Shown one piece after another: positions 54,953 to 64,000 of a stretch of 64,000 bases of DNA. The DNA comes from Anthracocystis setariae (Eukaryota; Basidiomycota; Ustilaginomycetes; Ustilaginales; Ustilaginaceae). The DNA lies in the NCBI GenBank assembly GCA_928724745.1, contig CAKMXJ010000032.1:1550001-1614000 (forward strand), in the 5' to 3' direction. The first letter of the stretch is position 1; each line of letters begins with the position of its first letter. The notes beneath the pieces were generated by a model that was not told the DNA's origin, did not search any database, and saw only the letters and a list, made by a program, of their open reading frames with translations. The translations under genes and the position numbers were made by a program.

Positions 54953-57589
54953 TTACAAACGCTGTAGGAAGTACACATACGCTTGTTGGCTGAGTGCTTT
55001 GACGCCTGTATCGTGAGTGGAACTGTTCGAAGAGAGCGGAACTTTGACCACTTTTTCGTCGTTGAAAAACACCCAGTCCGTGTCGGTACGCCTGACATGC
55101 GCAACATAGTGCCCACTATGAACCGATGGACCCTTGTGACTGATAAAGCTCTTAACCGCATACCTAGCGGGAACCTGATTGGACCCTGGAACCACCCGCG
55201 ACTCACCCGATCCGCCCTCCTCCCGCACCTCGTCCGCATCCTCACCAGCATCGTCGGGGTTTTCGAACAACCACGCTACCGCCAACTCTGGATTGTTCGA
55301 ATTCACCCTCAACGCCTTCCTCGCCTGAGCCTTTGTAAAACCCATCTCCTCCAACATGCTCGTATCCACCCCACCATCCCCCTTGGCGGGCTGAGTCGCG
55401 GTGAAATCCATCGGCTCGTCAATATCCGCATCATCCATATGCGCAAACAACCAGTTCATCGCACTCTCGGCATCCCCCATCCGCGTCGCCACCATCGCCT
55501 TCTTACACCGCATCTCCGGAAACCCCATACTCGTCAACTGCGACAACACTCCCGCATCCCACTCTGGCTCCCGGACCCCACCATCATCGCATGCAGCCGC
55601 CGCCGCATCATCGTCTTCCGGCAGCTCCTCCTCGTGCGACTGTTTCCCCTTGCCCAGATAACGATCGAGATCCAACGACGTGTCGAGCGCGACCCCGATC
55701 GGCACCGCCACTTTCTGCGGCACCCAATTGATCAACTGGAACCGACGCACCTGCACCGCCAGCACTTGAGGAAACGTAGTAAACAACGTCCGCTTAGTCG
55801 CCCTCACCTTCTTGGCGCACGACGGACAATTGTACTCCAGCTCCTCCGCCGCCGTAAACATGTCGAGGCATTCCTCGAGACTGACAGGCTCGTACTCGAC
55901 CGCATCCTTACCAGTCGAAGACGTGGATGGAGCATTGACGCCTTCAGCCGGTTGCTTCCCCGCCTCGTCAACTGCTGCCACAGGTTGAGCTGGCTTGGGA
56001 CGAACAGGAACGGGAAGACTGAGCCCCGCATCCTGACGCTCGACACTGTAGCGCACCTTATGGCACTCATTGCATTCGAGCCTCTGCTCCAACGCGAATC
56101 CGAAAATGGTCGTCGGATCCTCGGTCGGCGCACTCGACTCAACCGCTGCGACCTTGCGGTTCTCCTTCTGCACAATGTCCACAAAATACTTGAAAAACTC
56201 GTCCGCATCCTGCTGTCGCATGGTCGAAAACTCTTCATGCCCCTTCCCCACCAGTGCTTTCAGCATGTTGGGCCGAATACCTTGCTGGAACAACGCCGCC
56301 TGCTGCTGCTCTTGCTCTCCCTGCTTCGCGTTCACCCAACCCGAGTTCGCCGCCAGCTCAGGTTCCCGCGGCTTCGAGTAGCGTCCGGACAACAATCCGT
56401 CGGCGATCTTGCCCATCTGGCACTCGAAGCAGCTAGCCGGATCCTGCGAGCACACCAACGTGTGCGGACGATACGCATCTCCGTACCTCTTCTGAAACTC
56501 GGGCAGCGAAAACAGACTCTGCAGCACCGAAGCCATGTAACAACTGTTGCCCAGATTCCGAATACCCGTCAATCCAGGCCCGTAGATCGGCTCGAGCATC
56601 TTACCATCTTCGCCGGTCATGTTGAAATCGAACTTGAGATTCTGCTCGATTTGCAGCTCCGTCATGCTCTTCTCCGTCTTGGACAAACCCATGACGTTGA
56701 TGCCAAAGTGCGACAGGTGCTGAGCAAGGTTCGGGTCGATGCGAGCATCGTTGCATGCGTAACAGTAGATGTCTGCACTACCTTCCGCAGTGATGGTGCC
56801 TTGCTTGACCGAGACGGGATGGCCGGTCTCTTGGAAATGCGCGAGACCGTGGCTGTTGCCGCCCACGCCTCCGAACTGAGCGCGACCACAGCCGAGATGG
56901 CCACAAGTGAGACAGAGCCAGAGGTTGGAGGTGAGCTCGCATTTGCCGCAGGAAGCGAGACTAGATAGCTCGAGCTTGGTGGGGTCACCGGGCTGGACGA
57001 GCTCGCGTGTGTGCTCGCAGGCGACGATCTCCTCTTCCCACGCTTTGACCTCGCTCTGCTGGGCTGAGGACATGGCCGTCATGACACCGCGAATGACCTC
57101 GTTCAGCTTGTCCGTCAGCGGCAGCTCCTTTCCTGGTCCGCTCGGATCGCAAGCCAAGCATCTCGGTACAGTGGTGTAGTCGTACTTGTCGGCGTCGGAC
57201 TCGGCGGCGATGGCGAGCTTTGTGGGCTTTGCGGGCTCTGCCTCTCCGGGGGGAGTCGGGCGGCGTGTTCGGCGGATATTGACTACGATCGAGTGCTGAC
57301 TCTTCTCGAAATGAGCTCGCGCATGTTCGCGGTCTCCGTTACCTGTGCATCCACCGTTGAAGCAGAGCAGACAGACATCGATACCATTCGGTCCATCGTG
57401 ATCGTCGAAGCAAAGCGTGCATTCCTCCTTGTGCACATGCTGCGACGGTCGAGGTGGCGCCAACGATGTGAAGGCAGCACTGAGATGTGGACAGGCCATT
57501 TCGACTCGTGTTGGTTCTGCGCTGCGTCCGGCTGATCTGGATGATGGATTCGATTCGGCTTGGGCAGAAGGTGATCTCGAACGTTTCAT
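54953..57589 (-). CDS. UBP14: Ubiquitin C-terminal hydrolase UBP14 (USP5/isopeptidase T)
   Basis: An 878-aa deubiquitinase that disassembles unanchored ubiquitin chains. A variant zinc finger lies at about 32-105, and the canonical ZnF-UBP at about 212-290 (CGKCELTSNLWLCLTCGHLG, YCYACND) binds the free ubiquitin C-terminus. The Cys box is GIRNLGNSCYMASVLQSLF, with nucleophile Cys350. Two UBA domains follow at about 676-717 and 741-781 (LTSMGFPEMRCKKAM; LEEMGFTKAQARKAL). The His box is SVHSGHYVAHVR, with His827. Zinc-ribbon cysteines are ECNEC (505-509) and CPSC. The start MKRSRSPS has no upstream in-frame ATG. A 661-codon frame on the opposite strand is only a shadow of the C-rich codon use. 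Confidence 0.97.
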   Translation of the reverse strand: MKRSRSPSAQAESNPSSRSAGRSAEPTRVEMACPHLSAAFTSLAPPRPSQHVHKEECTLCFDDHDGPNGIDVCLLCFNGGCTGNGDREHARAHFEKSQHSIVVNIRRTRRPTPPGEAEPAKPTKLAIAAESDADKYDYTTVPRCLACDPSGPGKELPLTDKLNEVIRGVMTAMSSAQQSEVKAWEEEIVACEHTRELVQPGDPTKLELSSLASCGKCELTSNLWLCLTCGHLGCGRAQFGGVGGNSHGLAHFQETGHPVSVKQGTITAEGSADIYCYACNDARIDPNLAQHLSHFGINVMGLSKTEKSMTELQIEQNLKFDFNMTGEDGKMLEPIYGPGLTGIRNLGNSCYMASVLQSLFSLPEFQKRYGDAYRPHTLVCSQDPASCFECQMGKIADGLLSGRYSKPREPELAANSGWVNAKQGEQEQQQAALFQQGIRPNMLKALVGKGHEEFSTMRQQDADEFFKYFVDIVQKENRKVAAVESSAPTEDPTTIFGFALEQRLECNECHKVRYSVERQDAGLSLPVPVRPKPAQPVAAVDEAGKQPAEGVNAPSTSSTGKDAVEYEPVSLEECLDMFTAAEELEYNCPSCAKKVRATKRTLFTTFPQVLAVQVRRFQLINWVPQKVAVPIGVALDTSLDLDRYLGKGKQSHEEELPEDDDAAAAACDDGGVREPEWDAGVLSQLTSMGFPEMRCKKAMVATRMGDAESAMNWLFAHMDDADIDEPMDFTATQPAKGDGGVDTSMLEEMGFTKAQARKALRVNSNNPELAVAWLFENPDDAGEDADEVREEGGSGESRVVPGSNQVPARYAVKSFISHKGPSVHSGHYVAHVRRTDTDWVFFNDEKVVKVPLSSNSSTHDTGVKALSQQAYVYFLQRL

Positions 57590-58147
57590 GGGCTGGCTCT
57601 GGTTCGAGAGAGCTCAGCTCTTGATGATATTCTGAGGCGGTTGGTTGCTTTAATGGAGTTGTAGCACGCTTAGTAGAGAGATGAATGCGTGTGAGAATGC
57701 TGACCTAGACGGGGAAGGGAGGATTGATGGTGGTAGAGGAAGTAGAACAAGTAGTCTACGAAAACTGAGCCATGTTGAGAGTATCGTCTCCTCTTGCACC
57801 GTGCACACGCAGGCTGAAACCCAAAGAGAAAAAGGAAAAATGAGGTGGAGGGCTGCGTGACTAAAATTGCGCAGATTTCACTCGTCTGCTGCCGCGCCTG
57901 AACTGTTGCTTCGTTGCCTCCTCGATCAGGCACGCGACATCAACACCACTAAGCGTTCGAGCAGCGTTCCTTTCTCTGCCTCTTGTCATGGAGTCTTGAT
58001 TGTGCCTGGCCCAGCAAGCTCCTCAGTGATTCAGACATGACATGATGCAGTGTGACTTGATAGGCTAGTATAGGAATCGATTTCGGGCTCTACAAATACA
58101 TGGAAGAAAAAGTTGGAACAAATACTGTAGCAGGGGATGCAGTCTTT
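57590..58147. other. Intergenic, UBP14 / membrane protein
   Basis: 558 bp holding the UBP14 promoter and leader and the 3' flank of the membrane-protein gene to the right. One TACTGTA word at 58123-58129. No gene. Confidence 0.5.
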
Positions 58148-60736
58148 TCAGTCATAGGTGGTGCGGTCGCGCAGACGCATTTGGCGCAAACCTCCGCGCC
58201 AGAACCAGCTCGAATCTTCGGCATCTTCATCGTCGCTACGGTCTTCACGACTCGCATTGAATGTAGCGCCCGGCGTCCTAAAATTGCCGATGCCACGTGT
58301 CTGGTGGGTGTCGGCGGTGTTGCCAGCAACATCGTCAACGTCTTGCCAATCCTCATCTCTAGAGCCTGTGGCTGGTGCTCTTGACCTCGATCGCAAAGAG
58401 GAAGCTGTGGTTGGTGCAGCGGCTCGGCTAGGTGCAGCATTCGTGGCCCCGGTCGCTGTAAGTTGTGGCGAGGATAACGGGGATACTTGTCTCAAACTGT
58501 CTTGGCGGACATTCTGACCATGGCAAGACCGGCTGCCCGATGAGCTGAGCTGCCCTCGTGCTGACATGCCATCGTCGTCGTTATCACTATCCTCGTCGAT
58601 GCGATTGTCGCGACCTCGAGACACCGCTGCCGAAGTGCGTGGATTTGTCGAGCCGCGGCGTGGCTGCGGCGCAATGGTGGTGTCGATGCTTCGACTTCGA
58701 GCTCGTAACGAAGAAGCGATCGAGACGGTCTTGCCTTCATCAAGTAGTTGGGCGCTGATGGAATCGGAACGTCCAAGTGTAGCGGAGAGCTCAGGCATAT
58801 CGATATTACTGTCCGTACCGCTGCGTGTCGAATCCGGGCGATTCATCATCATGTGGCGCAAACCGGGGCCCTGAACGCGGGAAGAGTTGAGAACTTGTTC
58901 GCGCAACGCAGACTGCTCGTGGGCTGCTCTTCTTGCGGCAGCCATATGTGCGAGGCGCAGTCGACGGAAACGCGTCTTGATGAAGTTGGGCTGATGATCC
59001 ATGAAGCGCTGAGCTGCTGTTGAAACCCACCCAGGTGCCGAGGAAGCAGTGGGATTTGTGTCGCTGGATGCGGAGCCAGTCCCCGCCGTGGTCCTGCCAT
59101 CTTCGTTGGCAGCGTTGACATCCGCTTCGGCATCCAAAGCAACCTCGGCGCTATCTTGACCCTCTGCACCAATGCGGACGCTGTCGGTACTCGTTCGATG
59201 TACCGCAATCCCTGTCAGCACAGGACCTTCAGGTGACGAAGAAGACGTTTGTGAGGCTCGTCTCTCGTCGCGTGCAGCTACGTGGATCTGGTTGAGCTCG
59301 ATCTCGTCGGGAGCCGAGCCGTTCTGAGCACGTGCGTCCTGAGGCTCTTGGCTTGCAGCAAGCTGGTGACGATTGCGACGTGTGAGCGTGCTGTTGCCGT
59401 GTGAGTCGCCGACGAGCCTATGCTTGATACGACGAAAGCCGCTGAGACCTGGTATGGAGCTCGAGTCGTACTGCGAGCTGTGTGCCTCGGCATGGGCGTT
59501 GTCGGCTTCGAGCATCGCAAGCTTCTGTTTTTGCTTTTCGAGTTTTCGACGTCGACGCTCCTCGCGTTTGCGTTTGCGTTCGAGGCGCTCCTGTCGATCT
59601 TCCACCTCACCAATCCCCATTCCGCTACTGACCCACCACCAGAATCCAAGCCAACTTTGCCAGATGGTGAGTGTCCAGCAGACATTAGGAAGCCACCAGA
59701 GACGGTCGTACTTGATCTCGGTAAAGCTGATGGCGGTGTTGATAAGTGCGAGACCCACGGATCCACCTCCGAAGGATGCAGTACCTCCACCTGCTCGCCA
59801 AGCTCGTCTGCGATTGACAAGCAAGCCCCAGATGAGGAGAGCAGTGGTGTAGAGGAGAGTCAAGGTACTGTTGCAGATGTTGCGGATAGCATCTCCGAGG
59901 TCGTTGGTTTTGGCATCACTGTCATCAGCCAGGCTGGTGAACTCCATGCCCGAGTTGACGATGGCAAGAGGACCAAGCATCCAGAGAATGAGTCGCGCCT
60001 CGAGTGCAGATGGGAAGAGGAGGGTTAGGAACTGAATGTGGGTGATGTGGATGAGAGCAGTGGTGATGGCGCGCATGAGTACGAAGAAGACTTGTTGCAC
60101 CCTGGTCCATTGATTATCTCCGGGTGGAAGTTGGATGCCAATGTACGGGAACATGAAAGGGTAGTGTTGCGACTCATCCTCGAGCTGCTGAAGTACGACG
60201 TGAAGCGTAACGCTCAAGCTGATGAGAAGCATGAGTGAACTCGAGATCTGGAGATAAAAGTTCTTTCGAGAGAGTGGAAAGTGGTACTGGACGGTAAAGA
60301 GGAGATGAATGAGAAGCACCGAGATCAGTGCAATGTTGATACCATCCACAACGATTTGTGCTGGCATGCTGAAAGCAAAATCGGGCATGAGCGCCAATAG
60401 TGGATCGTTGGTGGTGGTGGGTTGAGGCTGCCCATCTACTGCCACAGCCGAGGTGGGCAAGAGGGAATAGGTGGCATTTGGATCCGAGGTAACCGTCATG
60501 GTGACCGTTGCGGTGGCCTGTCGTGGGAATAGTCGATTGTGCTGTTGCTGTTGTGTATGTTGTGGTGGTTGCGGGATGGGCGTCATGGTGGCTCTGCGAG
60601 CATTGAGCTGTTGCCGGCGTAGCTGCTGCAATGATGGACCAGCTGCCTGGACGGTGGCAGCAATGCTGATCAGCAACAAAGCCAAGAGGCTGAGCAGCAA
60701 GGTGCAACGTCCATTTCTGATTGCAAGGACCCTCAT
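58148..60736 (-). CDS. Seven-segment membrane protein with signal peptide, unknown
   Basis: An 862-aa integral membrane protein I cannot place in a named family. A signal sequence (RCTLLLSLLALLLISIAA) and a Gln/Thr-rich ectodomain of about 100 residues come first. About seven hydrophobic segments follow between residues 130 and 380 (INIALISVLLIHLLFTVQY; FYLQISSSLMLLISLSVTL; FFVLMRAITTALIHITHIQF; LILWMLGPLAIVNSG; TLTLLYTTALLIWGLLV; SVGLALINTAISF; WTLTIWQSWLGFWWWV). Next is a strongly basic helix (ERLERKRKREERRRRKLEKQ), then about 450 disordered Ser/Arg-rich residues. The plan (ectodomain, seven spans, long cytoplasmic tail) is receptor-like, but no receptor signature is visible. Start is the first ATG. 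Confidence 0.75.
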   Translation of the reverse strand: MRVLAIRNGRCTLLLSLLALLLISIAATVQAAGPSLQQLRRQQLNARRATMTPIPQPPQHTQQQQHNRLFPRQATATVTMTVTSDPNATYSLLPTSAVAVDGQPQPTTTNDPLLALMPDFAFSMPAQIVVDGINIALISVLLIHLLFTVQYHFPLSRKNFYLQISSSLMLLISLSVTLHVVLQQLEDESQHYPFMFPYIGIQLPPGDNQWTRVQQVFFVLMRAITTALIHITHIQFLTLLFPSALEARLILWMLGPLAIVNSGMEFTSLADDSDAKTNDLGDAIRNICNSTLTLLYTTALLIWGLLVNRRRAWRAGGGTASFGGGSVGLALINTAISFTEIKYDRLWWLPNVCWTLTIWQSWLGFWWWVSSGMGIGEVEDRQERLERKRKREERRRRKLEKQKQKLAMLEADNAHAEAHSSQYDSSSIPGLSGFRRIKHRLVGDSHGNSTLTRRNRHQLAASQEPQDARAQNGSAPDEIELNQIHVAARDERRASQTSSSSPEGPVLTGIAVHRTSTDSVRIGAEGQDSAEVALDAEADVNAANEDGRTTAGTGSASSDTNPTASSAPGWVSTAAQRFMDHQPNFIKTRFRRLRLAHMAAARRAAHEQSALREQVLNSSRVQGPGLRHMMMNRPDSTRSGTDSNIDMPELSATLGRSDSISAQLLDEGKTVSIASSLRARSRSIDTTIAPQPRRGSTNPRTSAAVSRGRDNRIDEDSDNDDDGMSARGQLSSSGSRSCHGQNVRQDSLRQVSPLSSPQLTATGATNAAPSRAAAPTTASSLRSRSRAPATGSRDEDWQDVDDVAGNTADTHQTRGIGNFRTPGATFNASREDRSDDEDAEDSSWFWRGGLRQMRLRDRTTYD

Positions 60737-61288
60737 TGCAGCAAGTGCAGTGAGCAGGCGATGTTTCCTCCCTTGGGGCGAGCGATGGGGAAGACTGCCT
60801 TGATTTGCGGTATATTAGGGGAGCGGCCTTGACAGCAGGGCTAGACGCACTCGACGGCCATACTGGCGGAAAGCATAGTTTCCTGGCGAGTCCACGGGAG
60901 TGAGTGAGGAAGTGACGATGTAGTGGGATGTCGATGCAAGGTTTCAAGAGAAAGGATGCCAAGATATGCTATTCTCTTGGCCCGGCGGGGTTGTGTCCAC
61001 ACAGGTTCGCTTCGGGTCTCGCACAAAGCAAATCACAACCTAGCCGGATTTTTTTCCCTTGCAATATGTGTGCGTCTATGCCATCTAACATTTTCAAATA
61101 ATCCCAGAGTGTGCGTTGCGGAATTGTGGGCTCAGACGAGCCTAGCACGTCCGGGCCATTTCAATTGTGTGATTGAAATCCGCTTTTGGCTTAAAAAATT
61201 CCTCGGGTCGTGGGAATCGGAGGACGCGATGGCGCACGTTGCTCACACACAGCCAGTGCGGCACTCTCGCGCTTTCACTGTCTCTGTG

Positions 61289-61335
<47 letters not shown>

Positions 61336-61671
61336 GTCTGAGCCATCCACTGTGGCCCGACTCCCGCGTCTCCGAGATAGCCACACCCTTCCATCCTTCC
61401 TTCCTTCCTTTCCACCTCGTCCATTTGCCCAATTTCCGTCCATTCCTTGATCATCCTCTCTGAACATACCTTTTCACTCGGCATCAGGGGTTGATCACAC
61501 TCACCCTCGCTCGGATCGTCAATCCTGCATCCAACCCTTGTCACAACATTGCTGGTGTAGATCGCGTGTTTTGGCTGCATATAAGCGCCACGTCCATCCA
61601 ACGCGTCCATCGGAGAGTAACCCGTGCAGATCACGCTGGACTACGTGCCACAACAGCATAGCTTATCAAGC
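60737..61671. promoter_or_regulatory. Divergent membrane protein / zinc-cluster intergenic region
   Basis: 0.9 kb with both promoters. The CT microsatellite 61290-61333 lies in the zinc-cluster gene's leader, which is ATG-free from 61232 to 61671. A TATAA-like word in GCATATAAGC sits at 61577-61586. Confidence 0.5.
61290..61333. repeat. CT dinucleotide microsatellite (22 units)
   Basis: Uninterrupted alternating C and T over 44 bp, about 340 bp upstream of the ATG of the zinc-cluster gene. Confidence 0.95.
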
Positions 61672-64000
61672 ATGGATGACAATCACGAACATCACGATGC
61701 GCAGCCCAGCGCCTACGATGATGCATCCAACCTACCCGGCTCTCCCACCAGACAAGCCAAGCAAGAGCTCGACCACTCCCAGCAATCAAGCGCGTATCAA
61801 CCGCAAACTTCCTACGCCTCTTCATCCATGAGCTTCACCACTCCTGTGCGTAACTCTCATGCAGAGGCACAAGCCGCGCTTGAAGCTGTCGCCGCAGCTG
61901 CCAGTGCAGGTAAGATCCAGATGACTCCAGACCATTCATCCTCCTCCACCGGTGGATACTTGACCACCCCTGTCAGTGCTGCTGCTGCTGCCGCTGCCGC
62001 TGCCGCTGCAGCCGCTGCGGCTGCTTCGGCCTCTGGTGCCTCTTCACCTGGCGCCTCCGCGTCCCCCTTTGGAACCCACCTCGGTCGAAACAAGGCGTGT
62101 CAGAGCTGTCGTGCCCGAAAGCTCAAGTGTGATGGCCAGAAGCCCGTCTGCGGACAGTGTGCCAAGGGCTGGCAGATCAAATTCCGCATGGCACAAAACA
62201 AGGCAAAGAACAAGAAGAAAGCTCAGGACCCTGCCGTCCGTGCAGAGCTCGAGAGCTTGCCCGAAACCATGCCCCCCTGTGTCTATCTTCCCATCACTCA
62301 GCGATCTTCTTCGGGTCGTTCCGCAAGACCATCCATGTCCGGTCACGACGCAGACAGCTCGGTTGTTCTCGATACACCGCAGGCCTCGCTTGGTGCGCCT
62401 CCGCCCATGGATGCCTCCCCGATGCCGGCTGCAGCCAAGAAGCGCAAGCGCGTCGACGATACGAGCGAGGAGCATGTACTTCAGATGCAGCAAGAGATTG
62501 CCCAGCTCAAGCATCAACTCGCCCAGGTCACCGGTGTCTTCAGTGGCGCCCAGCGAGCACTCGGACAGCAAGGTGCAGATCGCTCGGGCCGTCATCCGTC
62601 CAAGGATGAGCTCGCCATTGCACACATGCTGGCTACCAGCATGCCATCTGGTGAAGGTCTGTCCAACGACGCCGATCTTCCGCTGTCTGGCTCGTTTGAC
62701 TACCAACAGGCGGTAGCTGCTGTTGCCGCCAACGGTGGTCTCGGTGGAGGTGATGACTCCGCCAACTTTGATGTTCTTGACCCAGCTCTTAGCGGTGCTA
62801 CCACTTCTTCCTATCCTTCCACCAACCCAGCCGATCTGCGAACCGACCCGCGCAGTTCGGCATACAAGCAAGCCAAGGTGACTGCCATTCAGGATGGCAT
62901 GGATGAGGACTTTGGCTTCCCTCTGCATGAGCTTGTGGTGACCAGCTGGCCCGCCGACTTTCCCCCACCCAACCTCGTCAACCAGCTCGTCACCGCTTAT
63001 TTCGAAAAGACATCGGCTCAGTCGCTCTTTTTGCATCCCACGCAGTTCATGGAGAATCTCTCATATGGACCTCAGCACCCTCGATTCCCCAGTCTTGGTT
63101 TGTTGCACTCCATCTTTGCCATGGCCTATCCTCGTCTTCAAACCTCGGATATCCACGCAGATGGTGCCGACTCGGCCGCAAGGCTTGCAAGCTTCAAAGC
63201 TGCCGGTGCCTTCCATGCCAAGAAGGCTGAGGCGCTCTACGAACAGGCGTGTCAGCAGGGTCGATTTGACGAAGCTGCCCAGATCCAGAGCATCCTGTGC
63301 GTGTACTTCTACGTTCATGACCGCTCCATCGAGGCCTGGTTCTCGTCCGGAAGCACCTGCGTGCTGCTCAAGGGTATGGGCTTCAACCGACTGCCCTCGA
63401 TTCATTCGTATGCGCCAGGTGACGCGTACCGTCAGGCTACCGGGCCCAAGAATCAGCCCAAACCGGCGATTTACAGGGCGGTGATGACGAGGCCTTCCGG
63501 CACATTCCTAGAGCATGAGGAGAGGATTCGTCTGTTCTGGAACTGTTACTACAGCGATCGCGCAGCGTGTGCATCGACACATTGGGCGCAAAATTTTGAG
63601 GACTTGGACGTCAAGACGGAGCTGCCCGGTGCATTTGATGACTTTATCCACCAGTCCGAACAACTGGCGCTGCGTCCACGCCAGACGCTCGAATCTCCGG
63701 ATCTGTACACGGCTGGTCACTACGATCCGGCGCTGCTGCACCTCAAGGCGATGATTCTGCACTCCAAATGTGTCTGCCACATGTCCAGATTGCCTGTCGA
63801 GGCGACGATCCACGACGTGCTCACTCCGGACTTCTACACGCTTGACGGCCACATCACGTCGTTGATTCAGACGATGCCGAGCAACTGGACCGATCTGACG
63901 CAATTCGATCCCATGTTGCGACCGATGATGGGATCCGAGGAGCCGCCGTTCCTGAGCGATGGAGTCAACTATCGACCGCAGAAGCAGATTAGTCTGATGA
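61672..64000 (+). CDS. Zn2Cys6 transcription factor, partial (runs off the window)
   Basis: 776 residues are visible and the frame is still open at 64000, so the 3' end is missing. After an Ala run of about 17 (near residue 105) comes a zinc cluster with Cys143, 146, 153, 160 and 163 (CQSCRARKLKCDGQKPVCGQ), spacing x2-x6-x6-x2. The sixth Cys is displaced: the next one is Cys203, in the usual CVY ending, after a 39-residue basic insertion (KFRMAQNKAKNKKKAQD). A short coiled coil follows (EEHVLQMQQEIAQLKHQLAQ, near 265), then the fungal-specific regulatory domain from about 420 (PPNLVNQLVTAYFEKTSAQS, FLHPTQF, LLHSIFAMAY). That layout is standard for Gal4-type regulators, many of which control carbon or secondary metabolism. 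The target is unknown. Confidence 0.88.
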   Translation, partial: MDDNHEHHDAQPSAYDDASNLPGSPTRQAKQELDHSQQSSAYQPQTSYASSSMSFTTPVRNSHAEAQAALEAVAAAASAGKIQMTPDHSSSSTGGYLTTPVSAAAAAAAAAAAAAAAASASGASSPGASASPFGTHLGRNKACQSCRARKLKCDGQKPVCGQCAKGWQIKFRMAQNKAKNKKKAQDPAVRAELESLPETMPPCVYLPITQRSSSGRSARPSMSGHDADSSVVLDTPQASLGAPPPMDASPMPAAAKKRKRVDDTSEEHVLQMQQEIAQLKHQLAQVTGVFSGAQRALGQQGADRSGRHPSKDELAIAHMLATSMPSGEGLSNDADLPLSGSFDYQQAVAAVAANGGLGGGDDSANFDVLDPALSGATTSSYPSTNPADLRTDPRSSAYKQAKVTAIQDGMDEDFGFPLHELVVTSWPADFPPPNLVNQLVTAYFEKTSAQSLFLHPTQFMENLSYGPQHPRFPSLGLLHSIFAMAYPRLQTSDIHADGADSAARLASFKAAGAFHAKKAEALYEQACQQGRFDEAAQIQSILCVYFYVHDRSIEAWFSSGSTCVLLKGMGFNRLPSIHSYAPGDAYRQATGPKNQPKPAIYRAVMTRPSGTFLEHEERIRLFWNCYYSDRAACASTHWAQNFEDLDVKTELPGAFDDFIHQSEQLALRPRQTLESPDLYTAGHYDPALLHLKAMILHSKCVCHMSRLPVEATIHDVLTPDFYTLDGHITSLIQTMPSNWTDLTQFDPMLRPMMGSEEPPFLSDGVNYRPQKQISLM

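Noticed and set aside
54983..56968. 661-codon open frame on the plus strand opposite UBP14
   Set aside because: Entirely antisense to a conserved deubiquitinase, Arg/His/Leu-rich composition typical of the reverse reading of C-ending codons, and no motifs.

Overview
The window looks like a chromosome segment from a smut-type basidiomycete (Ustilaginales: Ustilago, Sporisorium, Pseudozyma/Moesziomyces or close kin). This is inferred from large, mostly intron-free genes, C-ending codon preference, long CT-rich leaders, basidiomycete-style Zn2Cys6 regulators, a GPI-anchored 'macrophage activating glycoprotein'-type protein, and a cluster of small secreted paralogues. No species-diagnostic sequence was recognised. 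No CRISPR, bacterial, plasmid or phage features and no intact transposon were seen, and no tRNA or rRNA gene could be supported.

Layout. 0-11 kb: MRT4 ribosome-assembly factor (+), an F-box-like protein (+), a 2.3 kb non-coding block, a 1159-aa regulator with two Zn2Cys6 clusters (+), and biotin synthase BIO2 (-). 11.8-15.2 kb: DEAD-box helicase DBP2 (+), split by a 1.6 kb intron, a 21-nt microexon and an 87-nt intron. 16-23.4 kb: DUF1776-like membrane/SDR protein (+), asparagine synthetase (-), IPI3 pre-60S WD protein (+). 23.6-36 kb is an accessory-looking secretome island: a GPI-anchored glycoprotein (-), the DNA-repair gene APN1 (+), then four paralogous secreted proteins of 205-231 aa (-, -, +, -) in long intergenic stretches. 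A possible 43-aa secreted peptide lies among them. 36-46.7 kb: SF3A1 splicing factor (-), TRP2 anthranilate synthase (+), an 804-aa low-complexity/coiled-coil protein (-) and CDC42 (-). 46.7-51.3 kb has no recognised gene. 51.3-64 kb: SIP5-like myristoylatable zinc-finger protein (+), PEX12 (+) convergent with UBP14 (-), a seven-segment membrane protein (-), and a Zn2Cys6 regulator (+) that runs off the end of the window.

Most genes are unlinked housekeeping functions: ribosome assembly (MRT4, IPI3), RNA processing (DBP2, SF3A1), amino-acid and biotin synthesis (ASN, TRP2, BIO2), ubiquitin and peroxisome work (UBP14, PEX12, possibly SIP5 and the F-box protein) and polarity (CDC42). The distinctive parts are the secreted paralogue family with a shared core promoter; a short palindromic word (TACTGTA/TACAGTA) that recurs in non-coding DNA; 5' leaders free of ATG for 0.7-1.1 kb; zinc clusters with large insertions; and the long DBP2 intron, whose position recalls the autoregulatory DBP2 intron of yeasts.
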